Source of the DNA: Brevibacillus sp. SYP-B805 | Lineage (GTDB): Bacteria > Bacillota > Bacilli > Brevibacillales > Brevibacillaceae | Direction of reading: 5' to 3' | DNA length: 64,000 nucleotides | Assembly: GCF_011059135.1 (NCBI RefSeq) | Contig: NZ_JAALGD010000018.1 | Span: forward strand, 1-64,000 | Notes under the pieces: model-generated | Database searches by the model: none | What the model saw: only the letters and a program-made list of their open reading frames with translations | Told to the model about the DNA's origin: nothing | Made by a program: the position numbers and the translations under genes | Part shown: positions 1 to 8,002 of the stretch, piece after piece | Layout of the letters: the number at the start of each line of letters is the position of its first letter | How positions within the stretch are numbered: the stretch's first letter is position 1

Positions 1-107
1 AGCGTCAAGCTGGTAAGACCCCTCATAGACGATGAGGTTGATAGGTTCGGTGTGGAAGCGCGGCAACGCGTGGAGCTGACGAATACTAATCGGTCGAGGA
101 CTTATCC
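1..107 (+). rRNA. rrl: 23S ribosomal RNA, 3' end (partial)
   Basis: The first ~107 bases match the conserved 3' end of bacterial 23S rRNA, including the block around 76-100 (GCTGACGAATACTAATCG and the following GTCGAGGACTT). The gene enters from the left edge. tRNA-Ser begins about 55 bases later, so no 5S gene follows directly. The 3' boundary is estimated from Bacillus 23S ends. Confidence 0.95.
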
Positions 108-161
108 ACAGCAAGCCTTCAGCAAAATCTTGCGTATCCAGTTTTGAAGGTGTAAACTTAC

Positions 162-252
162 GGAGAGTTACCCAAGAGGCCGAAGGGGACGGTTTGCTAA
201 ACCGTTAGTATGCGCAAGCGTAGCGAGGGTTCGAATCCCTCACTCTCCGCCA
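162..252 (+). tRNA. tRNA-Ser (GCT)
   Basis: Acceptor GGAGAGT pairs with ACTCTCC and the CCA end is encoded. The anticodon loop in TTTGCTAA gives GCT. A long variable arm follows, as expected for serine. It is the first tRNA of the array behind 23S rRNA. Confidence 0.96.
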
Positions 253-278
253 TTTCCTCCACTTAACTTCATCATCGT

Positions 279-355
279 GGCGGTGTAGCTCAGCTGGCTA
301 GAGCGTTCGGTTCATACCCGAAAGGTCGGGGGTTCGATCCCCTCCACCGCTACCA
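279..355 (+). tRNA. tRNA-Met (CAT), elongator type
   Basis: Cloverleaf with loop TTCATAC (anticodon CAT) and encoded CCA. The first acceptor pair is G1-T72, not the C-A mismatch of an initiator, so this is most likely elongator tRNA-Met. Confidence 0.93.
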
Positions 356-356
356 C

Positions 357-430
357 AGGGGCATAGTTTAACGGTAGAACGAAGGTCTCCAAAACCTTTG
401 GCGTGGGTTCGATTCCTACTGCCCCTGCCA
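357..430 (+). tRNA. tRNA-Trp (CCA)
   Basis: Acceptor AGGGGCA pairs with TGCCCCT. The loop CTCCAAA gives anticodon CCA. The CCA terminus is encoded. It starts two bases after tRNA-Met. Confidence 0.96.
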
Positions 431-457
431 GCAACAATATTATTTCTTTCCGATGAT

Positions 458-534
458 GGCGGTCGTGGCGAAGGGGTTAACGCACCGGATTGTGGCTCCG
501 GCATTCGTGGGTTCGAATCCCATCGATCGCCCCA
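458..534 (+). tRNA. tRNA-His (GTG)
   Basis: Loop TTGTGGC gives anticodon GTG. The acceptor has the extra 5' G (position -1) opposite a C discriminator, the identity signature of tRNA-His. CCA is encoded. Confidence 0.95.
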
Positions 535-541
535 TTTCAAC

Positions 542-616
542 GGGAGTATAGCCAAGTGGTAAGGCACGAGTCTGCAAAACTCTTATGCCCCGGTTCGAAT
601 CCGGGTACTCCCTCCA
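542..616 (+). tRNA. tRNA-Cys (GCA)
   Basis: Acceptor GGGAGTA pairs with TACTCCC. The loop CTGCAAA gives GCA. The U discriminator is typical of tRNA-Cys and CCA is encoded. Confidence 0.94.
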
Positions 617-620
617 AGAT

Positions 621-697
<77 letters not shown>

Positions 698-716
698 TTT
701 TTTCAACAGACGCGAT

Positions 717-791
717 GAGCCTATAGCTCAGAGGATAGAGCACTGGTCTCCGGAACCAGGTGCCCAGGTTCGAGTCCTGGTAGGCTCACCA
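717..791 (+). tRNA. tRNA-Arg (CCG)
   Basis: Acceptor GAGCCTA pairs with TAGGCTC. The loop CTCCGGA gives anticodon CCG. CCA is encoded. It is the second arginine isoacceptor in the array. Confidence 0.93.
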
Positions 792-857
792 TCCTTACCT
801 TCTCTCATTTCCTGGGTTGACACAAGCAGGTCAACAAAGGGAACAACGTAAGATCAT

Positions 858-942
858 GCGGTCGTGGTGGAATTGGCAGACACACCATCTTGAGGGGGTG
901 GCGGGGCGACCCGTGCGAGTTCGAGTCTCGCCGACCGCACCA
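858..942 (+). tRNA. tRNA-Leu (GAG)
   Basis: Acceptor GCGGTCG pairs with CGACCGC. The anticodon stem CCATC/GGTGG encloses TTGAGGG, giving GAG. A long variable arm is present and CCA is encoded. The preceding 66 bases hold only a GTTGAC/GTCAAC inverted repeat. Confidence 0.93.
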
Positions 943-958
943 TACATATTTTGTTAGC

Positions 959-1035
959 GGCCCGTTGGTGAAGCGGTTTAACACAGCAGCCTTTCACGCT
1001 GTCATGCAGGGGTTCGAATCCCCTACGGGTCACCA
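959..1035 (+). tRNA. tRNA-Glu (TTC)
   Basis: Acceptor GGCCCGT pairs with ACGGGTC. The loop CTTTCAC gives TTC. CCA is encoded. It is the last tRNA of the rRNA-linked array. Confidence 0.95.
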
Positions 1036-1063
1036 CTTTCCAGATTTTCTTCCTTGTCAGCGA

Positions 1064-1090
1064 AGCCTTTCAGCATAAAGGCTTTTTTTT
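1064..1090 (+). terminator. Terminator of the rRNA-tRNA operon
   Basis: AGCCTTT and AAAGGCT form a stem around a six-base loop, followed by eight T. It lies about 30 bases after tRNA-Glu and closes the transcript. The next ~270 bases hold no gene that I can support. Confidence 0.9.
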
Positions 1091-1359
1091 CTGCGTACAA
1101 ATACATTTTAGGTCGAGCAGTGAGAATAGAACTCCCCGATCGTGGGAAAGGTGATAGCAGTGCTTTATCAGGCGGTAGGGTGACGAAATGGAGAAAAACC
1201 CTGTGATTTCGTGGAAAATCAAGGATTTTGCCACTTTCGTCCGATTGCAGCATGGTACCGTTTCATGTAAACTCAATTGAGGGTTTAGAGAGAAACAATG
1301 ATTGATCACTGCCTATTACCCATAGAGACTTTATGGCATAGGTCGAGGAGAAGAAAAAA

Positions 1360-2592
1360 ATGAGTACAATAAAAGAGATCATTGAGGGGCTTTTCATCGG
1401 ATTCAGCACTACGGTTGGTGTCGTCAGCACCTACCAGACCTTGGTATCCTGTGCGGGCTTGTTCCGGAAGAAGGAAGCGATCACGCACCAACCGGAAAAA
1501 ACATTTGCGGTGCTTGTCGCCGCGCATAACGAAAGCGCCGTCATCGGGCCGTTGATTGAAAACCTGAAGCAACTGGATTATCCCAAAGAAATGTACGATA
1601 TCTTTGTCATTTGCGATAACTGTACCGATAACACCGCCGAGATCGTGCGCGCGCACGGCGCTTATGCCTGCGAACGGTTTGACAGCACCAAGCGCGGCAA
1701 AGGGTACGGAATCGAATGGATGCTGGAGAATCTTTGGGCGATGCCGCGCCAGTATGATGCCGTCGTAATGTTCGACGCCGACAATCTGGTGGAAAAGAAT
1801 TTCCTGCTGGCCATGAACGATCGTCTCTGCAAGGGGGAGCGGGTTATTCAGGCGTTTTTGGACTCCAAAAACCCGTTTGACTCGTGGATTACCCTCTCCT
1901 ACGCCGTGACGTACTGGTTTACCAACCGGATGTGGCAGTTGGCCCGCCACAACCTTGGTCTGCCCAATACATTGGGCGGGACGGGGTTGTGCATCGAAAG
2001 CAACCTGTTGAAGGAAATGGGATGGGGGGCAACCAGCCTGACGGAGGACCTGGAGTTTGCCACCCGATGCATCGAGCGGGGGATTTACCCCACATGGTGC
2101 CACGATACCAAGGTATATGACGAGAAGCCGATTGATCTGAAGGCGTCCATGCGCCAGCGCCTTCGCTGGATGCAGGGGCACTACGACGTGGCCGGACGCT
2201 ACATCGGCAGCGTGATCAAAAATGGCCTGAAGGCGCGCCGTTTAGGCATGCTCGATGCCGCTTTCTATCTCTTTCAACCGATGTATGTGCTGATTGTCAC
2301 GCTGATGTCGCTGTTGTTTGTCGGCCGCCTCTTCGACTGGGACAGCATGCCGATGGCAACCGTGCTGCCGGAATGGCTGGTTTACGGGTCGACCGCCCTG
2401 TTCTACCTGCTGCCCATCCTGGCGCTGTATTTGGAGAAGGTGCCGCTAAAAGCGTATCTGGGCTTGCTGCTGCTGCCGATTTTCTTCCTAACCTGGCTGC
2501 CCATTTTCTTCTACGCGTTCTTTACCAAGAACAATCAAGAATGGAGCCATACGGTTCACACGCGGGCGATCCGCATTGAGGAAATGCAATAG
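1360..2592 (+). CDS. Membrane glycosyltransferase, family 2
   Basis: 410-residue processive-type GT2 enzyme that should transfer a sugar from a nucleotide donor at the cytoplasmic membrane. Visible motifs are a DAD metal/UDP site at 139-141, TED at 228-230 with the probable catalytic base, and QRLRW at 266-270, the signature of polymerising GT2 enzymes. One N-terminal hydrophobic segment (about 10-32) and three C-terminal ones (about 302-325, 338-358, 365-392) anchor it. The start has a GAGGAG-type site seven bases upstream. It is monocistronic, between the rRNA operon terminator and its own terminator. The sugar and product cannot be told from sequence; an exopolysaccharide or glycolipid is plausible. 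Confidence 0.88.
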   Translation: MSTIKEIIEGLFIGFSTTVGVVSTYQTLVSCAGLFRKKEAITHQPEKTFAVLVAAHNESAVIGPLIENLKQLDYPKEMYDIFVICDNCTDNTAEIVRAHGAYACERFDSTKRGKGYGIEWMLENLWAMPRQYDAVVMFDADNLVEKNFLLAMNDRLCKGERVIQAFLDSKNPFDSWITLSYAVTYWFTNRMWQLARHNLGLPNTLGGTGLCIESNLLKEMGWGATSLTEDLEFATRCIERGIYPTWCHDTKVYDEKPIDLKASMRQRLRWMQGHYDVAGRYIGSVIKNGLKARRLGMLDAAFYLFQPMYVLIVTLMSLLFVGRLFDWDSMPMATVLPEWLVYGSTALFYLLPILALYLEKVPLKAYLGLLLLPIFFLTWLPIFFYAFFTKNNQEWSHTVHTRAIRIEEMQ

Positions 2593-2600
2593 CATGGGAA

Positions 2601-2630
2601 AAACCACAGAGGCACGACCCTGTGGTTTTT
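2601..2630 (+). terminator. Terminator after the glycosyltransferase
   Basis: AAACCACAG and CTGTGGTTT form a nine-pair stem ending in TTTTT, eight bases past the stop codon. Confidence 0.85.
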
Positions 2631-2663
2631 CCTTTGAAGCGATTGCGCGCGCCGGAGGAAGCC

Positions 2664-2960
2664 TCACATCGATTGGTTGGCCTGTCCGATCACGCGCATG
2701 GCTTCCTGGATATCCTGCTGGACGAGTTGTTGGGGCGGGAGCTGCGGTGCATAATAGCCTTGTTGAATCGCAAATTGCGCCACACTTTCCTGGAAATGGA
2801 TCGCATCGCGCAGCTGGGTTTCCAGCACGGAGCGCAGCTGCTGATCTTGGGATTCGTTCAGCGCGCGGCTGTAAGAACCGACAAGCTGTTTGGCTCCGAG
2901 GAGCATATCCAGCGCGATGGCTTTTTCCGAAAGGGTCTTCACAGGAGCGGCGATGGTCAT
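2664..2960 (-). CDS. Spore coat protein, CotF-like
   Basis: 98-residue, Gln-rich, mostly helical protein of the CotF-like coat family (ferritin-like helical bundles seen in B. subtilis CotF and YhcQ). No signal peptide. A GGAGG site lies seven bases before ATG. It sits just downstream of a second short helical protein on the same strand (2999-3193), and the two probably form one sporulation operon expressed in the mother cell. Family assignment comes from length, the segment GYYAPQLPPQQ near residues 68-78, and the paired arrangement. The exact subfamily is uncertain. Confidence 0.72.
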   Translation of the reverse strand: MTIAAPVKTLSEKAIALDMLLGAKQLVGSYSRALNESQDQQLRSVLETQLRDAIHFQESVAQFAIQQGYYAPQLPPQQLVQQDIQEAMRVIGQANQSM

Positions 2961-2998
2961 GCGTTATCCTCCTTCAGGGAAATGGTGGATGGCAAGCG

Positions 2999-3193
2999 TT
3001 ACCGGCCGAAAACCTGCTGCAGCTGCTGAATGTGCTGCCGGGCGGTGCCGATATCCTGCTGGATGAGCGCTTTCAGCTGGGGATTGGTCACCTGGGACAG
3101 ATACGCTTGGGCCTTTTCCACACAAATCGCCTTGGCTGCGACCAATTCATGCACTTCCAGGCATTCATGCGGCGCAAAACGTTGATTCGGCAT
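2999..3193 (-). CDS. Small spore coat protein, CotF-like
   Basis: 64-residue helical protein starting MPNQRFAPHE, with a strong AGGGGG ribosome site seven bases upstream. A longer reading from 3241 would begin in poorly coding sequence and lacks a site. The pattern of a helix starting HECLEVHELVAAK followed by a Gln-rich second helix resembles the N-terminal half of CotF/YhcQ coat proteins. It is the first gene of a two-gene unit with 2664-2960. Alternatively the two are halves of an ancestral longer coat protein. Confidence 0.7.
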   Translation of the reverse strand: MPNQRFAPHECLEVHELVAAKAICVEKAQAYLSQVTNPQLKALIQQDIGTARQHIQQLQQVFGR

Positions 3194-3356
3194 GCTGCAT
3201 CCCCCTTCACGATGTTCAACTCGCGTGCCCGTCCGGCACAATGGTTAGGATGGGACAGAGGGATAGCCCTTATACCTTGCAGGAATTGCTTTTCGCGGAC
3301 TGCGGCAAAACCTGTTATAATAAAGGGATGGAGGCAAAGAGAAAGGAGCCTGAACG

Positions 3357-4325
3357 ATGAAGCAAACGGCGAAACCGATCGTGGACGCCCAGCCGTTGTG
3401 TTGGGGCGACAAACGTTATCATACATGGAATTATCATCTGCGTCAGATGTTTCAGGATAAAGTGTTCAAAGTTCCCCTGGATGGCGGCTTTACTTGTCCC
3501 AACCGCGACGGGACGGCAGCCATCGGCGGGTGCACGTTCTGCAGTGCGCGAGGCTCGGGCGATTTTGCCGGGGATCGACGCATGGATCTCGAGCGGCAGT
3601 TTCACGATGTCAAAAGCCGCATGCATGAAAAATGGCCGCAAGCCAAGTACATCGGATTTTTCCAGGCCTTTAGCAATACGTACGCGCCGGTGGAAGAGCT
3701 GCGGGAGATGTACGAGGTGATCCTCAAGCAGGAGGGCGTTGTCGGCCTCTCCATCGCGACGCGGCCGGACTGCCTGCCCGACGACGTGGTGGAATATCTC
3801 GCCGAGCTGAATGAACGCACTTACCTGTGGGTTGAGTTGGGGCTGCAAACCATCCATGAAAAAACCGCCCGGCTGATCAACCGGGCCCACGATTATCAAT
3901 GCTATCTGGATGGGGTGGCCAAACTGCGGAAGCACAATATCCGCGTATGCTCCCATATCATTTTCGGCTTGCCGCAGGAAACCCACGAGGAGATGATGGA
4001 AACGGCGAGAGCGGTGGCCGGTCTTGATGTACAGGGGATCAAGATCCACCTGCTCCATTTGCTGCGCAAAACCCCGATGGTGAAGCAGTATGAACAGGGA
4101 TTGCTGCAGTTCCTGACACAGGAGGAATACACCAAGCTGGTGGTGGACACCCTGGAGATCCTTCCCCCGGACATGATTGTCCATCGCGTCACCGGCGACG
4201 GCCCGCCTGATCTGCTGATCGGTCCGATGTGGAGCCGGAAGAAATGGGAAGTATTAAACGGCATCGACGCCGAACTGCTCAGAAGAAACTCGTGGCAGGG
4301 GAAATATTGGACCCCCACCACCTGA
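3357..4325 (+). CDS. Radical SAM protein, YtqA/YhcC (TIGR01212) family
   Basis: 322 residues. Cys47, Cys59 and Cys62 form the unusual C-x11-C-x2-C iron-sulfur motif that marks this radical SAM family, followed by a TIM-barrel-like core with GLSIATRPDCLPDD (about 131-144) and an ELGLQ segment. Homologues are B. subtilis YtqA and E. coli YhcC, whose substrate is not settled; a tRNA or other nucleic acid role is suspected. In B. subtilis the neighbour is methyltransferase YtqB, which is absent here. GGAG site upstream of ATG. Single-gene unit with a strong terminator. Confidence 0.88.
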   Translation: MKQTAKPIVDAQPLCWGDKRYHTWNYHLRQMFQDKVFKVPLDGGFTCPNRDGTAAIGGCTFCSARGSGDFAGDRRMDLERQFHDVKSRMHEKWPQAKYIGFFQAFSNTYAPVEELREMYEVILKQEGVVGLSIATRPDCLPDDVVEYLAELNERTYLWVELGLQTIHEKTARLINRAHDYQCYLDGVAKLRKHNIRVCSHIIFGLPQETHEEMMETARAVAGLDVQGIKIHLLHLLRKTPMVKQYEQGLLQFLTQEEYTKLVVDTLEILPPDMIVHRVTGDGPPDLLIGPMWSRKKWEVLNGIDAELLRRNSWQGKYWTPTT

Positions 4326-4337
4326 TACAGCCCATGG

Positions 4338-4378
4338 CAAAAGGGAGCCTTGTGCAACGAACAAAGGCTCCCTTTTGC
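4338..4378. terminator. Bidirectional terminator
   Basis: A long stem (AAAAGGGAGCCTT with AAGGCTCCCTTTT) between convergent genes, with A and T runs on either side, serves both the radical SAM gene and the phosphodiesterase gene. Confidence 0.85.
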
Positions 4379-4387
4379 TGTCTGTGC

Positions 4388-5125
4388 TCATCCTTTTCGC
4401 TTTTTCTCCCGGATTTTTCTGGCGCGCAGCGGATAGTTCGTGATCACGCCGTCCACCTTCATCGCAAACACCTCCCGCAAATGCGGAGCGGCGTTGACGG
4501 TCCAGGCAACAACAGGAAATCCGCGGCGATGTGCCTTTTTGATCAGGGAAGACGTGACGGCCTCTCTCGGCGCATGCAGTTCCTGCGCCTGGTAACGGCT
4601 GGCAATCTCCCAGGGGTCCTGCAGGTTTCCCACATAGAGGAGAGCCGTTGCCAGCCGGTCGTCCAGCTCTTTGATCCGCAGCAGACTATCGAAGTTAAAG
4701 GAGGAGATGATGGTGCGCTCGGACAGCCCATACGCGCGAAGAAGCTCCACCACTTTTTCCTCCAGATCGGCTTGGGGCAGGAAAAAGTTTTTCAACTCCA
4801 CAATCAGGCGCATGGAGGTGGGGGCGAGGTAAGCGCAAACCTCCTCCAAGGTGGGAATGCGAGCCTGTTGAAAGAGCGGATGGAACCAGGCGCCGGCGCT
4901 AAAGCGCTGCAGCTCCCGGCATGTATATTCACTGACGGGTCCGGAGCCGTCGGTTGTCCGGTTGAGGGTGTGATCATGGATCACCACCGGTTCCCCGTCC
5001 CTTGTCAGCTGCACATCCAGTTCAATGCCGTCTGCCCGCTGTTTTCTGGCCAGCCGGAAAGCCTCCATCGTGTTCTCCGGACAATGGGCCGAGGCTCCAC
5101 GGTGAGCGTAAATCAAAGGTGCCAT
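4388..5125 (-). CDS. Glycerophosphodiester phosphodiesterase
   Basis: 245-residue cytosolic GDPD-family enzyme hydrolysing glycerophosphodiesters to glycerol-3-phosphate and an alcohol. The catalytic frame is complete: HR at residues 8-9, ELD with Glu35 and Asp37, and HD at 50-51, then the conserved LNRTTDG. No signal peptide, so it resembles UgpQ/YqiK-type cytoplasmic enzymes and not secreted GlpQ. ATG has an AGGAAGG site. No glycerophosphodiester uptake gene is adjacent. Confidence 0.93.
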   Translation of the reverse strand: MAPLIYAHRGASAHCPENTMEAFRLARKQRADGIELDVQLTRDGEPVVIHDHTLNRTTDGSGPVSEYTCRELQRFSAGAWFHPLFQQARIPTLEEVCAYLAPTSMRLIVELKNFFLPQADLEEKVVELLRAYGLSERTIISSFNFDSLLRIKELDDRLATALLYVGNLQDPWEIASRYQAQELHAPREAVTSSLIKKAHRRGFPVVAWTVNAAPHLREVFAMKVDGVITNYPLRARKIREKKRKG

Positions 5126-5183
5126 CCGCGCTTCCTCCTTCCCGTGTAATCCGCACCTAGTAATCCATATGCGCGGGCGCCCA

Positions 5184-5209
5184 CATAAAAACTCCCGCGG
5201 TCACGCGGG
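5184..5209 (-). terminator. Terminator of the tiny membrane peptide gene
   Basis: On the minus strand CCCGCG-TGAC-CGCGGG is followed by AGTTTTTATG. It lies 18 bases after the stop codon of the 31-residue gene and supports that gene being real. Confidence 0.8.
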
Positions 5210-5227
5210 GGTGAAGTCGGCTGGCGA

Positions 5228-5323
5228 TCAGTTCTCCACAATGAGGAAGAGGATCACCAGCAAGATAAACAGGACCAGCACGATACGAAATTCCTGATTG
5301 AACAAAAAGTCTGACGAACTCAA
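5228..5323 (-). CDS. Tiny membrane peptide, YjcZ-like sporulation protein
   Basis: A 31-residue gene with a TTG start. It begins MSSSDFLFNQEF and continues as one hydrophobic helix, RIVLVLFILLVILFLIV, ending in EN. GGAAGGAGAG lies seven bases before TTG, and an intrinsic terminator follows. The VLFILLVIL core matches the tiny transmembrane peptides of the YjcZ family, found in spore formers. It is too short for most gene callers. The family call rests on size and the helix motif only. Confidence 0.7.
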   Translation of the reverse strand: MSSSDFLFNQEFRIVLVLFILLVILFLIVEN

Positions 5324-5467
5324 CGCGTATCTCTCCTTCCATCCGTTTTTGCCATTATCCTATGCATGGCAGGCGGAATAGGCGCATGAAAATTGTACAA
5401 TTTGACGGATGACGCCCCATGCGCAGGTGCTACAATGGTAAAAAACCGGAGAACAGGGAGGGAGAAG

Positions 5468-6307
5468 ATGGAGATCGCCCAACTGGCTGACAATGGCGAT
5501 ATCGTGGTGGATCCGCATAACCAGCGCATCCGGGTTCTTTCCTATGAAGCGGCAGCCATTCCCCGGCTGCATGCCGCGCTGCTGCGGGAAGGCCAACAGA
5601 ATGACCTGCACAAGATCATCATGTATGCAAAAAAAGCGGACGTCCCCGCCCTGCTCGAGCTCGGGTACCGGCAGGAAGGAAAGATCGACGGTTTTTTCCG
5701 GGGCGAGAACGCGCAGATGCTCTCTTACTTCCTGACGCCGGAACGGGCGGCGTCCACCGCCCCTGCGCTGGCGGAGGAGAATCTGCGCCTGAGCCTGGCA
5801 AAGGGGCGGGCGGAACGCAGGGAGCTGCCGGACGGCTACCGGCTGCGGGATGCGGACGAGGGTGATGCCGACGCTTTGGCCGCGTTGTATCGACAGGTAT
5901 TCCCCGTCTATCCGACGCCGATGGATGACGCCGCTTATATCCGCAAGACGATGCGGGAGGGAACCTGTTATGTCGTGGCGGAAACGGACGATGGTATCGC
6001 CTGCGCGGCATCGGCCGAGATCAGCGCACGCTTCGGCTCGGCGGAGATGACGGATTGCGCCACCCATCCCGCGCATGCGGGCAGGGGACTGCTGCAGCCG
6101 CTGTTTGCGGCCCTGGAAGAGAAGATGAAAGCGAAAGGGATCTATTATTTGTACACCCTGACCCGTGCCCAATCGGCGGCCATGAATATCACGGCGGCCA
6201 GGCAGGGGTATGCGTACCGGGGCCGTCTGATCAACAACTGCCGTATTTCCTCCGGGTATGAAGATATGAATATCTGGGTGAAACCGTTGAAAGAAACGTG
6301 GGAGTAG
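5468..6307 (+). CDS. ablB: Putative beta-lysine N6-acetyltransferase (YodP/AblB)
   Basis: 279-residue GNAT acetyltransferase. It has an N-terminal region of ~125 residues typical of AblB/YodP and a C-terminal GNAT fold (about 130-270). Near the end, CATHPAHAGRGLLQPL is the acetyl-CoA loop and NNCRISSGYEDMNIW the family signature. AblB acetylates L-beta-lysine on N6 using acetyl-CoA. ATG 5468 was chosen because GGGAGGGAGAAG lies directly upstream; the longer frame from 5393 crosses promoter-like sequence. In B. subtilis it sits beside kamA (lysine 2,3-aminomutase) and yodQRST. Here yodTSRQ homologues start 1.7 kb downstream, but no aminomutase is present. Confidence 0.87.
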   Translation: MEIAQLADNGDIVVDPHNQRIRVLSYEAAAIPRLHAALLREGQQNDLHKIIMYAKKADVPALLELGYRQEGKIDGFFRGENAQMLSYFLTPERAASTAPALAEENLRLSLAKGRAERRELPDGYRLRDADEGDADALAALYRQVFPVYPTPMDDAAYIRKTMREGTCYVVAETDDGIACAASAEISARFGSAEMTDCATHPAHAGRGLLQPLFAALEEKMKAKGIYYLYTLTRAQSAAMNITAARQGYAYRGRLINNCRISSGYEDMNIWVKPLKETWE

Positions 6308-6311
6308 CCGG

Positions 6312-7853
6312 TCAGGCAGGGTACAGCAGCCGGTGCAGGCGGTATGCCATCAGCGCCAGCTGCAGCTGCCAGCGGGCGGCTGCATCCTCCAGGCTGCACC
6401 CGGTTTTGCTTTCGATCTGCTGCAGCCGGTATTTCAGGGTATGCCGGTGAATGTAAAGCGCCTGGGCGGTTTGCAGCCCGTTGAGGCCTTGGGCAAAATA
6501 GGCGTCCAGCGTCTCGAGGAGCTGCTGTCCGTGTTTGGCGTCATGGGCGACCAGTTGGCCGAGCAGCGGCCGCCACAGCTGCTCCAGCTTCTCCGGCTGC
6601 TGATGATACGGAAACAGGAATTGATACCCTTTCATGCCGGCATAGGAAAGAACCTGCGGGACATCGGCCAGCAGGGGATAGGCTTGCAGGGCAAAAAGAG
6701 CCTCCTGGGCCGCCTCCGGTATCTCGGACACATGGGCCCGCGGGTTGCTGACGCCGATTTGCAGCGGATGAGCCGGGTCCAGCCTTTGCCACTGGAGGGC
6801 TAGCTGCTGGAGAAGCGCATGGCTGCTCCGCTGATCGGGCAAAATCATCAGCAGATAGGCGGCTCGTTCGCGCAGGAGGTAATGGAGACCGCTGCGGTCG
6901 GCCAGCCTGGTGAGCAGGGTGTTCAGCTTCTGGTGCAGCAGGGGCAGATCCTCCTGCTGCCCGGCAGCGATGCGCATCCCGGCGATCAGATGGCTGCCGG
7001 CGAGCGGATAGCCGAGCATGCGGCTGCGCGCTTCCGCCTCCGCGCCGACGGTGATCCTCCCGCTGAGAAGCTCTTCCGCAAAATCCCCCTTCAAACGCCA
7101 TTCCGTGGCCGATACCGCACGTTCCTTCACATATTCCAGCGCACACAAGGTGGCTGCATGCTGCAGCGCGACATCATCCAGCTCTTTCCAGGCTGCGGCC
7201 GGTTTACAAAGCGTCAGGGTGCCGTATGTTTCCCGGTGAGCGCGGATCGGAACCTGACGGGTTTTCCGCTCCGTTTGACCCGCCGGGGGCGGCGCGGTAT
7301 CCGGTGCAAGGCGGACCAGGTCGTAGCCGAGCGCATCCGCGATCTCCACCTCACCGCCTGTCAGCTGAACGAGCTCCCTGGCAATCGCGGGCAGTCCTCC
7401 CTTGGACAAGGCCGCATTGATCATCCGGTTGTGAATCGCCTCGGAATAGGCAAGCGTCTCAAACTGCCGATTGATGATCGGCTGCAGGATGGCTTTCGTC
7501 ACGGTGGAGAAGTTCATTTCCACCGGTATTTCGATCAGCGGCAGGTGATACCGGTCGGCCGTCTCGATCAGGATCGGCGGGATCTCCCGCAGATAGAAGC
7601 CCGTATGCAGGGCCACACCGCTCAACTTCCGCTCCGCAAGCGAAGGGATGAACCGCTTCAGTTTTACGGGATCCCCTTCCAGGCCAAAGCCTGTGGTGAT
7701 GAGGAATTCCCCCTCCATCAACCGCGAGGCGTCTTCCAGCACTTCCACGATGGTGACCCAGCGGATTTGATTGTCCAGGCCGTTTGCCCCGGCAACCAGC
7801 CGCGTCTGCACCATGTCCGGCAGTTGCAGGGCTTCCCGGATGGTAATGGTCAT
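6312..7853 (-). CDS. PucR-family transcriptional regulator
   Basis: 513 residues. The N-terminal PucR sensor domain (about 1-120) contains the typical LITTGFGL and the LPLIEIP segment. The C-terminal domain has the HTH_30 helix-turn-helix at about 455-500 (QTAQALYIHRHTLKYRLQQI), as in PucR and CdaR. ATG 7853 was preferred over the TTG 24 bases upstream because GAGAGGGG sits at a correct distance. It is divergent from the yodT-like gene and convergent with ablB, so it is the likely local regulator of this catabolic block. The inducer is unknown; by position a lysine or beta-lysine derivative is more likely than a purine (inference). Confidence 0.87.
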   Translation of the reverse strand: MTITIREALQLPDMVQTRLVAGANGLDNQIRWVTIVEVLEDASRLMEGEFLITTGFGLEGDPVKLKRFIPSLAERKLSGVALHTGFYLREIPPILIETADRYHLPLIEIPVEMNFSTVTKAILQPIINRQFETLAYSEAIHNRMINAALSKGGLPAIARELVQLTGGEVEIADALGYDLVRLAPDTAPPPAGQTERKTRQVPIRAHRETYGTLTLCKPAAAWKELDDVALQHAATLCALEYVKERAVSATEWRLKGDFAEELLSGRITVGAEAEARSRMLGYPLAGSHLIAGMRIAAGQQEDLPLLHQKLNTLLTRLADRSGLHYLLRERAAYLLMILPDQRSSHALLQQLALQWQRLDPAHPLQIGVSNPRAHVSEIPEAAQEALFALQAYPLLADVPQVLSYAGMKGYQFLFPYHQQPEKLEQLWRPLLGQLVAHDAKHGQQLLETLDAYFAQGLNGLQTAQALYIHRHTLKYRLQQIESKTGCSLEDAAARWQLQLALMAYRLHRLLYPA

Positions 7854-8002
7854 CGCATGCTCCCCTCTCCGATGCAAGTCTCTTATACAAAATGTACAAA
7901 AGATTTTGCTTTTTCACCAATCTTTTTTTGCCAGCGGGGCGAATGGCGCGGTCGCTTGGCTGCGATACGATGAAGGAAAGTAAAATGCACGAGGTGGAAG
8001 GC

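Noticed and set aside
816-835. GTTGAC-N8-GTCAAC inverted repeat between two tRNAs
   Set aside because: Short, lacks a T run or promoter spacing, and probably arises by chance in a processed spacer.
1306-2181. A 291-codon minus-strand frame
   Set aside because: Opposite the glycosyltransferase, whose GT2 motifs are unmistakable.
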